Positions 1-5,117 of a stretch of 7,804 bases of DNA are shown here, in pieces (position 1 is the first letter of the stretch; every line of letters begins with the position of its first letter). Below the pieces are notes generated by a model. That model did no database searches. It worked only from the letters and a program-made list of their open reading frames with translations, and was not told the origin of the DNA. The stretch is from CAYZJK01 sp964479125. GTDB lineage: Bacteria; Patescibacteriota; Saccharimonadia; Saccharimonadales; Saccharimonadaceae. The position numbers and the translations under genes are program-made. The DNA lies in assembly GCA_964479125.1 (NCBI GenBank), contig CAYZJK010000031.1, forward strand, positions 1 through 7,804, in the 5' to 3' direction.

Positions 1-27
1 GCTGAAAAAGCTTATGGCACGATCTAA
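1..27 (+). CDS. Possible C-terminal end of an upstream gene (partial)
   Basis: Frame 1 is open from the window edge and reads AEKAYGTI before a TAA at 25-27. That would place the end of an upstream gene 53 bases before the pilin start. Frame 2 is also open, to a TAA at 44-46, reading LKKLMARSNLIFLC, so the frame cannot be settled. Eight codons give no family information. No strong GC-rich terminator lies between this end and the pilin gene, so read-through from upstream into the cluster is possible. Confidence 0.25.
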   Translation, partial: AEKAYGTI

Positions 28-68
28 TTTAATATTCCTGTGCTAAATTAAATGAAACAATTTTCAAC

Positions 69-74
69 GGAGGG
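69..74 (+). promoter_or_regulatory. Ribosome binding site of the VirB2-like pilin gene
   Basis: GGAGGG lies six bases before the ATG at 81. It is one of the strongest Shine-Dalgarno matches in the window, which fits a pilin-type subunit needed in many copies. It supports the start at 81. Confidence 0.75.
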
Positions 75-80
75 TCTGTT

Positions 81-425
81 ATGGCTAGAAGTTCCACACA
101 GTTAAAATTATTCTTAAGCGTTATTCTGGTGGGGTTGCCGATCATACTCTCCTCCCCTGCTCTGGCACAGAGCGGTGATGTGGCTCAGGTAGAAAACTTT
201 CTGAGAAATGTAATTAAGGTTGTGGCTGGTCTAGCTGGACTGGTGGCGACTGGTTTCTTTGTAGTTGGTGGCTTTACGTACATTACTAGTTCTGGAAATC
301 CAGAGCAGTTAGATAAAGCTAAGCGAACTCTTACTTGGTCTGCTATTGGTCTAGCGATAGTGATCGCTGCGTTCGTGTTAAGTAATATTGTTACTTCCCT
401 AGCAACACAAGCCTTCGGCAGTTAA
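81..425 (+). CDS. VirB2/TrbC-like pilin subunit
   Basis: A 114-residue predicted T4SS major pilin-like protein. Residues 1-29 look like a Sec signal peptide: a basic start, a hydrophobic core LFLSVILVGLPIILSS, and an ALA-Q cleavage site after residue 29. The mature part has two hydrophobic segments, at about 42-67 and 84-106. They are joined by a short polar loop with TSSG (69-72) and LDKAKR (77-82). Two membrane helices with a charged cytoplasmic loop and a signal peptide are the standard VirB2/TrbC layout, and the mature length of about 85 residues is also usual. The product would sit in the membrane and form the pilus or channel-lining subunit. The gene opens the cluster, and its loop motif recurs in the N-terminus of the next gene. 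The family is assigned from architecture; sequence identity within VirB2 families is often low. Confidence 0.8.
   Translation: MARSSTQLKLFLSVILVGLPIILSSPALAQSGDVAQVENFLRNVIKVVAGLAGLVATGFFVVGGFTYITSSGNPEQLDKAKRTLTWSAIGLAIVIAAFVLSNIVTSLATQAFGS
310..325 (+). repeat. 16-nt direct repeat, copy 1 (pilin loop)
   Basis: TAGATAAAGCTAAGCG is identical to 630-645. It encodes the LDKAKR loop motif of the pilin. The two copies lie in the same reading frame of homologous domains, so it marks duplication of the pilin unit rather than a mobile repeat. Confidence 0.7.
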
Positions 426-445
426 TAGATTCAGGACAACTAGAG

Positions 446-1954
446 ATGATAGAGTCTTTTGAGTCTAGTTTATTAGTATTAGCTAATACTGCTCCAGCAG
501 TTGAGGTTATGCGTGAGTATATCTTACCTTTAATGAAGGTACTGGGTGTATTGGCGGGAGTGTTTGCTGCGTTAGTGTTGGTTTATGCTGGCTATCTCTA
601 TATGACTAGCTCAGGTAGGCCTGATGAGCTAGATAAAGCTAAGCGGGTTTTGCGAAATGCACTGGTGGGATTGGTGCTGGTTATTGGATCAGCTGCTATT
701 GTTGGGTTGTTAATGCAGGCATATGGTCAACCTACTCAGGGTGAGGCTACCTCCCTTCCTGCGCTAGAAGCTCTGGAAGCAGAAGAGGCAGATAATGGTT
801 TAGTAGAAGTTTTAATCCAGGCTGTGACTGGATTTTTAAATACCATTATTCAAGCAGTTGCTACTCCGTTTCTGGCTGGGTTAGATTACTTTACTAAAGC
901 TACTCCTTTGATGGCTGAAAACCCGAGTGTGTTTAATCTATGGCTTGTGATATTAGCTATGGCGAATGTGCTTTTAATTCTAGTTTTAGTATTGATTGGC
1001 TTTCAGGTGATGAGCGCTGGTATGTTTGGATTTGAGGAGGCGTCTGTAAAACAGCTGTTACCCAGGTTCGGGCTGGTATTTGTCTTGATGAATAGCAGTA
1101 TCTTTATTATCGATGGGGTTATTGAGTTATCTAACGTGATGATCTTGGCCTTAACTAGTGTGACCGGAGCTAGCACTCCGTGGGAGACTTTGACTGCTGT
1201 GGTCGAGAATACGGGCGGTCAAGGAGTGGCGGCTCTTCTAGTAATGTTGGCCTTCCTAATCTTTACTGTCTTCTTGTTGGTTTATTACGTGATGAGGTTA
1301 GTGACTTTATATATTGGAGCGGTGCTCGCTCCCCTAGTCTTTTTAGTTTGGCTAGTGCCTGGATTTAGAGACTTTTCTGAAACGGCTATTAAAACTTATC
1401 TGACAACTGTCTTTGTCTTGTTTGTTCACGTAGTTATTTTGCTGCTAGCCGCCTCATTATTTACGGGTATGGCAAGTGTTGGTGAAGATCAGCTACCTAA
1501 TACCTTGATGTCGATGATAGTAGGACTGGCTACTGTAATAGCTCTACTTAAAACCCAAGGGTTGATGATGCAGTTTAGTTATGTGTCTATGGGAGCTCGT
1601 AATGCTCGTATGTTAGGTGGTCAGTTCATTAACGGGGTAAGTTATCTGGGTGCTAGAAGTCGAGGTGTGGCTGCCGGAGTTGGAGGTGTTGTAGGTGCAG
1701 GTGTCTCTCGATTTAGAGGTGGAGGTTTGAAGCCAGCTAATGCAACGGTAGGTGGAGGTGGTTCGTATCGTCCGGGCGTGGCGAGTAGTCCTTCTATTAG
1801 TGCGAGTCGAGCTAAGGGCGATATTTCTACCGGATCTATTAGGTCTTCTAGCTCTAGACCTGAAGTGAATAAGTTTAAAGACTTTAAGGTTGCTAGCGAG
1901 CCTAGCGTTGCTAGGTCTGCTGCTGTGGATACTAAGAAAGGGGCTAAGAAATGA
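446..1954 (+). CDS. VirB6/TrbL-like channel protein with N-terminal VirB2-like domain
   Basis: A 502-residue polytopic membrane protein. Residues about 20-95 repeat the architecture of the preceding pilin: hydrophobic segments at about 29-52 and 71-92 around TSSG (54-57) and LDKAKR (62-67). A polar acidic linker follows (about 95-120). Further hydrophobic segments then lie at about 163-190, 205-225, 260-282, 285-305, 318-340 and 352-368. This multi-helix core resembles VirB6/TrbL inner-membrane channel proteins. Residues about 400-502 form a Gly/Ser-rich basic tail ending in KKGAKK. The likely role is the translocation channel or pilus base. There is no clear cleavable signal peptide. The start at 446 has only a weak AGGA site at 433-436, and the in-frame ATG at 509 is an alternative that would keep the pilin-like domain. 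The stop overlaps the PrgI start by 4 nt. The VirB6 assignment rests on topology and position. Confidence 0.75.
   Translation: MIESFESSLLVLANTAPAVEVMREYILPLMKVLGVLAGVFAALVLVYAGYLYMTSSGRPDELDKAKRVLRNALVGLVLVIGSAAIVGLLMQAYGQPTQGEATSLPALEALEAEEADNGLVEVLIQAVTGFLNTIIQAVATPFLAGLDYFTKATPLMAENPSVFNLWLVILAMANVLLILVLVLIGFQVMSAGMFGFEEASVKQLLPRFGLVFVLMNSSIFIIDGVIELSNVMILALTSVTGASTPWETLTAVVENTGGQGVAALLVMLAFLIFTVFLLVYYVMRLVTLYIGAVLAPLVFLVWLVPGFRDFSETAIKTYLTTVFVLFVHVVILLLAASLFTGMASVGEDQLPNTLMSMIVGLATVIALLKTQGLMMQFSYVSMGARNARMLGGQFINGVSYLGARSRGVAAGVGGVVGAGVSRFRGGGLKPANATVGGGGSYRPGVASSPSISASRAKGDISTGSIRSSSSRPEVNKFKDFKVASEPSVARSAAVDTKKGAKK
630..645 (+). repeat. 16-nt direct repeat, copy 2 (VirB6-like N-terminus)
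   Basis: Identical to 310-325 and exactly 320 bases downstream of it. It encodes the same LDKAKR motif in the pilin-like N-terminal domain of the fusion protein. Confidence 0.7.
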
Positions 1955-2475
1955 AAGTAACGGTTGTACCGGCTCAGGTTACTACGGTTGAAGATAGGAT
2001 AATTGGTAATTTGAGTATGCTACAGGTAATGCTTTTACTTGGTCCTGTGTTTGGAGGGGCTTTACTATTTGGTTTGCTACCTCCTTTTATGGAAGGTGCT
2101 GGCTATAAGTATCTGTTGTTGTCTGTGCTTGGTTTAGTGTTTGGTGTTTTATCTATTCGTATTAAGGGTCAGGTTTTAGTGGTGAAGTTAATAACTTTGA
2201 TTAAGTTCTATTCTAGGCCGGGAGTTTATATCTATGATAAAAACTCGACCTACCTAAAAGATATGTCTCATTTAACTCAGCCTGAAGAAGTTCCTTTAGA
2301 TATTGGGCTTGATAGCAGGAGTAGCTTAAAGGCCACCTCCCTACCCAATCTAGATGTTTCAGATAAGGTTCGAGCTTATGAGTATATCGAAAGTAATGAG
2401 TCGGAAGTTAGCTTTAAAACTGATAAGAAAGGAAGGCTGTATGTTCAAATTGCAGAAGCTAAGTCGCAGAGGTAA
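1951..2475 (+). CDS. PrgI family (VirB3-like) T4SS membrane protein
   Basis: A 174-residue small inner-membrane component of a T4SS. The N-terminus carries the PrgI-type signature VPAQV...VEDRIIG (motif at 13-19), followed by two hydrophobic segments at about 22-43 and 52-69. A short region after the second helix ends in KFYSRPGVYIYD. In PrgI/VirB3 families this two-helix hairpin docks the VirB4 ATPase to the membrane, and the gene usually sits directly upstream of virB4, as here. The start overlaps the previous stop (ATGA at 1951-1954) and has an AAAGGGG site at 1937-1943. The tail from about 105 on is polar and longer than the minimal PrgI unit. Its last 11 residues are overprinted by the start of the next gene. 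Confidence 0.85.
   Translation: MKVTVVPAQVTTVEDRIIGNLSMLQVMLLLGPVFGGALLFGLLPPFMEGAGYKYLLLSVLGLVFGVLSIRIKGQVLVVKLITLIKFYSRPGVYIYDKNSTYLKDMSHLTQPEEVPLDIGLDSRSSLKATSLPNLDVSDKVRAYEYIESNESEVSFKTDKKGRLYVQIAEAKSQR
2431..2436 (+). promoter_or_regulatory. Ribosome binding site that sets the start of the TraC-like gene
   Basis: GGAAGG lies four bases before the ATG at 2441, or nine from its first base. The earlier in-frame ATG at 2354 has no comparable site and would add 29 residues read entirely inside the PrgI gene. The start at 2441 is therefore preferred. Confidence 0.65.
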
Positions 2476-3190
2476 AGCTCGTGAGCAGATAGCTATAAGG
2501 CAGGTTCGAGATGGAGTCTTGGAGTTAGCTAATTATCAATACCGCCTAATTTTGGAAGTGTCTCCTGTTAACTTTGAGCTTAAGAGTGAGGCTGAGCAAG
2601 ACGGGATCATAGATACTTATGAAAGCTTCCTTAATTCAGTTGGCTATCCCCTACAGATTCTAATTAGAACTAGAGAGATAGATATGGATAAGTATCTTGC
2701 TGGAATAAAGACAAGGCTAGATAAAGAAACTGAAGAAGTGTATGTAAGTCAGCTAGATAATTATGATGAGTTTATTCGTTCACTAATAACTAGCAATAAA
2801 ATCTTAACCAGAAAGTTTTATATTATAGTCCCCCATTCTGGTTCAGGTAAAGAAGATTTTGAACTAGTTAAGGAGCAACTAAACTTAGCTGAAGATATTG
2901 TCACTAAAGGTATATCTAGGTTAGGAATGTCAGCTAGAAGATTAAGTAGTCTTGAGGTTCTGGATTTATTCTATAGCTTCTATAGTCCTGAGCAGTCCAA
3001 AATCCAACCGTTAACCGAGCAAGCTATTCAAATGATGGCGGATGCATTTACGGTCCAGTCTGACAAGAGCAGGTCTGATAAGCAACACGGCAAGTCTGGC
3101 TTGTCTGATGGTAGCAGTAACGAGGATGACTTCTCTAATCTAGCCGAGTTTGAGGAAATCGAAATGATTATTAAGGAGAGTGCATCATGA
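2441..3190 (+). CDS. TraC-like protein corresponding to a VirB4 N-terminal domain
   Basis: A 249-residue soluble protein with no signal peptide or membrane segment. Residues about 19-85 (IRQVRDGVLEL, YRLILEVSPVNFELKS, FLNSVGYPLQILIRTR) match the N-terminal domain pattern I recognise from TraC/VirB4-type ATPases. In larger relatives this domain precedes the ATPase domain and contacts PrgI/VirB3. Here it is a separate gene directly before the ATPase gene, with a 4-nt overlap (ATGA at 3187-3190). The region at 125-200 (KFYIIVP, then LGMSARRL and VLDLFYSFYSPE) continues the family pattern. The Ser/Asp/Lys-rich stretch at about 205-230 looks disordered. HSGSGKED at 132-139 resembles a P-loop, but the residue after the Lys is Glu and no Walker B follows, so this protein is probably not an ATPase. 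The start at 2441 gives a 35-nt overlap with PrgI. Confidence 0.75.
   Translation: MFKLQKLSRRGKAREQIAIRQVRDGVLELANYQYRLILEVSPVNFELKSEAEQDGIIDTYESFLNSVGYPLQILIRTREIDMDKYLAGIKTRLDKETEEVYVSQLDNYDEFIRSLITSNKILTRKFYIIVPHSGSGKEDFELVKEQLNLAEDIVTKGISRLGMSARRLSSLEVLDLFYSFYSPEQSKIQPLTEQAIQMMADAFTVQSDKSRSDKQHGKSGLSDGSSNEDDFSNLAEFEEIEMIIKESAS
3173..3178 (+). promoter_or_regulatory. Ribosome binding site of the VirB4 gene
   Basis: AAGGAG lies eight bases before the ATG at 3187, inside the end of the TraC-like gene. With the ATGA stop/start overlap this is a textbook translational-coupling junction. It should keep the two VirB4 parts at similar levels. Confidence 0.7.
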
Positions 3191-4497
3191 AGCCAGGAGT
3201 GAAAAATAAATCTAATGGTGTGATGAACCTGGCTTTTGGTGAGCAGGATGCTGTTGATATACTTTCCTATTCTGGATTAGAGGAGAGTGTAGATTATCTA
3301 TGTATAGACGGAGTGTATATAAGAACTTTATTTATATCTGGCTACCCTCTTTTGGCCCATTCTGGTTGGTTAGATAGTTTAATTAACTTTAATCACGATA
3401 CGGATATCAGTTATCACATNNNNNNNNNNNNNNNNNNNNNNNNNNNNNNNNNNNNNNNNNNNNNNNNNNNNNNNNNNNNNNNNNNNNNNNNNNNNNNNNN
3501 NNNNNNNNNNNNNNNNNNNGCTAATAGTATTGTCTTTGCTCAGTCTGGTTCTGGTAAAAGTTATACGACTAAAGTCGAGATACTGCGCCAGTTAATGCAA
3601 GGCACTCAGGTAATAGTGATTGATCCAGAGCGAGAGTATAGCCGGCTGAGTGAATCGGTTGGAGGATCTTACATTAAGCTATCAGCTAAGAGTAAGCAGA
3701 AGATTAACCCTTTTGACTTAGCATCAACACACCATTCAATAGAGGATTTATCCGAGCACGTCCAAGATTTAACTGAAGTAATTGGTTTGATGGCGGAAGG
3801 GTTATCACCTCGAGAAAAGGCAGCGGTTGATAAAGCTATTTTAGCTATCTATAAGAATGCTGGTATTGGTACTCCCCTGCTTGAAGACCTTTACACTGAA
3901 CTTCATACACTTGGTCAGTTAAAGCTTTGTGAGAGATTAGAGAAATATATCTCAGGCTCATTAGCTAATGTATTTAATGAGCATACTAATATTATGCTTC
4001 GTAATAGATTAGTAGTCTTTGATATTAAAGATCTGCCTGAATCACTTCGACAAGTGATGATGCTTATAATCTCTAATTACGTTAAAAGCCTAGTAATGGC
4101 TCGGCCTCAGAAGCGATTATTGGTTATTGATGAAGGTTGGATGCTGCTTGAACATGAAGAGTCGGCTAGATTTATTTCAGGATTAGTCCGCAGGGCTCGT
4201 AAGTACTACCTAGGTGTATCGATTATTTCTCAGCAGGCTAATGACTTCCTCCGGAGTGACTATGGTCGGGCGATCGCATCTCAAAGTGCGCTTCGCATTT
4301 TAATGAGACAAGATACTACGACAATTAAAACGGTTGTATCTGAATTTAACTTAAGTGAATATGAGCAGCAGTTCTTGCTTACTTCCGGTAAGGGTGACGC
4401 GTTGGTAATAGCCGATCAGAATCACGTAGCTGTTAAGGTGGTGGCGAGCGATAAGGAGCATCCGTTAATTACTACTAATCCAGCGGAGATTTATTGA
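3187..4497 (+). CDS. virB4: VirB4 family T4SS ATPase (interrupted by assembly gap)
   Basis: This is the ATPase that powers T4SS assembly and transport. Residues 1-77 hold a VirB4-type segment (YLCIDGVYIRTLFISGYP, WLDSLINF, DISYH). After the unknown bases come Walker A AQSGSGKS (118-125 in the as-assembled numbering) and IVIDPEREY. INPFDL follows further on. Walker B is LLVIDEGWMLLE (catalytic D315, E316). The conserved VRRARKYYLGVSIISQQ stretch has candidate arginine fingers at 335-338. All are hallmark VirB4/TraC motifs. The product is cytoplasmic and membrane-docked through PrgI. The assembled length of 436 includes 34 unknown residues. Recognised relatives have well over 100 residues between the DIS segment and Walker A, so the real protein is probably longer. 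The reading frame is the same on both sides, but one gap in three would do this by chance. The stop overlaps the next ATG by one base. Confidence 0.92.
   Translation: MKPGVKNKSNGVMNLAFGEQDAVDILSYSGLEESVDYLCIDGVYIRTLFISGYPLLAHSGWLDSLINFNHDTDISYHXXXXXXXXXXXXXXXXXXXXXXXXXXXXXXXXXXANSIVFAQSGSGKSYTTKVEILRQLMQGTQVIVIDPEREYSRLSESVGGSYIKLSAKSKQKINPFDLASTHHSIEDLSEHVQDLTEVIGLMAEGLSPREKAAVDKAILAIYKNAGIGTPLLEDLYTELHTLGQLKLCERLEKYISGSLANVFNEHTNIMLRNRLVVFDIKDLPESLRQVMMLIISNYVKSLVMARPQKRLLVIDEGWMLLEHEESARFISGLVRRARKYYLGVSIISQQANDFLRSDYGRAIASQSALRILMRQDTTTIKTVVSEFNLSEYEQQFLLTSGKGDALVIADQNHVAVKVVASDKEHPLITTNPAEIY
3420..3519. other. Assembly gap of 100 N
   Basis: Exactly 100 unknown bases lie inside the VirB4 gene. 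A round 100 is commonly a placeholder for a scaffold gap of unknown size, so downstream coordinates may be shifted relative to the real molecule. The missing part falls between the N-terminal segment and the P-loop of VirB4. Confidence 0.99.
4485..4488 (+). promoter_or_regulatory. Ribosome binding site that favours ATG 4497 for the CHAP gene
   Basis: GGAG lies eight bases before the ATG at 4497. A TTG one codon earlier (4494) is also in frame but would be a poorer start. The TGATG stop/start overlap at 4495-4499 supports the ATG. Confidence 0.55.
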
Positions 4498-5117
4498 TGG
4501 GTGGAGTTAGCCTATATTTTGTAGTTCTTAGGTCTTCTAGTCTTAGGCAGTATATTGCAGTTGCGCTAGTTTCTATGCTGGTTGTCATATCCCTCCCCTT
4601 TCTAGCTGTAGGTGTGATGGGTCGGGAGGTGGTTACGTTTTTAGCTAGTGTACCGAGTATTGAGGCGGCTGAGACTAAAGGGTTTTATACGGGAGGTCCG
4701 GTTGAGGGTAATAGTTATGTTTGGGGTAACTGTACTTATTGGACATATGCAATGAGGCTTTGGGCTGGACACCCTATTTCTAACTACTGGGGTAATGCCA
4801 ATACCTGGGCGACTAATGCTAAGCGAGATGGTTATGAGGTTAACCAGACTCCGGCTGTAGGTGCGATTTACCAAACAACTGAAGGATATTACGGCCACGT
4901 GGCCTATGTAATCGATGTAAATCGTGAAGCCGGAACTTGGACTATATCTGAGATGAATAACCTAGGGCTTAATATTGTTAATCATCGAACCTTCTCTATG
5001 GAGTCAGCCACTAGATACAACTTTATACACGGCAAGAAAGGAGATGAGAAATGGAATCCATCCGAGATTACATTACCGGATCAGTATACTGGTCTTACTT
5101 CGCAGACGCCGCAATAG
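4497..5117 (+). CDS. Membrane-anchored CHAP-domain peptidoglycan hydrolase (VirB1-like role)
   Basis: A 206-residue predicted cell-wall amidase or endopeptidase that would open peptidoglycan for the secretion apparatus. A hydrophobic segment at about 18-41 acts as a signal anchor or long signal peptide. It is followed by SIEAAE at about 54-59, a possible cleavage region. The CHAP domain spans about 65-178. Its catalytic Cys79 lies in GNCTYWTYAMR, His134 in GHVAYVIDV, and Glu152 with Asn154 in TISEMN. The Cys-His-Glu-Asn order and spacing fit active CHAP enzymes, so nothing essential appears lost. CHAP or NlpC/P60 enzymes commonly replace the VirB1 lytic transglycosylase in Gram-positive-type T4SS loci. 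The last 22 residues are polar, lie beyond the domain, and are overprinted out of frame by the next gene over 67 nt. An alternative role is attack on a neighbouring cell's wall. Confidence 0.85.
   Translation: MGGVSLYFVVLRSSSLRQYIAVALVSMLVVISLPFLAVGVMGREVVTFLASVPSIEAAETKGFYTGGPVEGNSYVWGNCTYWTYAMRLWAGHPISNYWGNANTWATNAKRDGYEVNQTPAVGAIYQTTEGYYGHVAYVIDVNREAGTWTISEMNNLGLNIVNHRTFSMESATRYNFIHGKKGDEKWNPSEITLPDQYTGLTSQTPQ
5038..5043 (+). promoter_or_regulatory. Ribosome binding site of the coupling ATPase gene
   Basis: AAGGAG, within the longer AAAGGAGAT, lies seven bases before the ATG at 5051 and inside the CHAP coding region. This near-perfect site decides the start at 5051 even though it creates a 67-nt overlap. 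That start also gives the protein its membrane segment. Confidence 0.8.

Noticed and set aside
41..49. TGCTAAATT as an extended -10 promoter element for the cluster
   Set aside because: The hexamer matches TATAAT at only four of six positions and no convincing -35 lies upstream. A promoter here is possible but not supported.
25..50. AT-only inverted repeat TAATTTA/TAAATTA as a terminator or operator
   Set aside because: Only seven A-T pairs with a 12-nt loop; such repeats are expected by chance in AT-rich leader DNA and no U-tract follows.
1180..1368. 62-codon plus-strand frame inside the VirB6-like gene
   Set aside because: It overlaps a clear membrane-protein gene in another frame and has no Shine-Dalgarno site or family resemblance.
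2354..2440. Upstream in-frame ATG giving a 29-residue longer TraC-like protein
   Set aside because: The extension lies wholly inside the PrgI gene, has no good ribosome binding site, and precedes the recognisable family region. The ATG at 2441 has GGAAGG in front.
2834..2857. HSGSGKED in the TraC-like protein as a Walker A ATP-binding loop
   Set aside because: The Lys is followed by Glu rather than Ser or Thr, there is no strong hydrophobic strand-loop-helix context after it, and no Walker B follows. It is probably a chance resemblance.
4641..4898. 85-codon minus-strand open frame opposite the CHAP gene
   Set aside because: It is the antisense shadow of a well-supported catalytic domain, with no ribosome binding site and no recognisable protein features.
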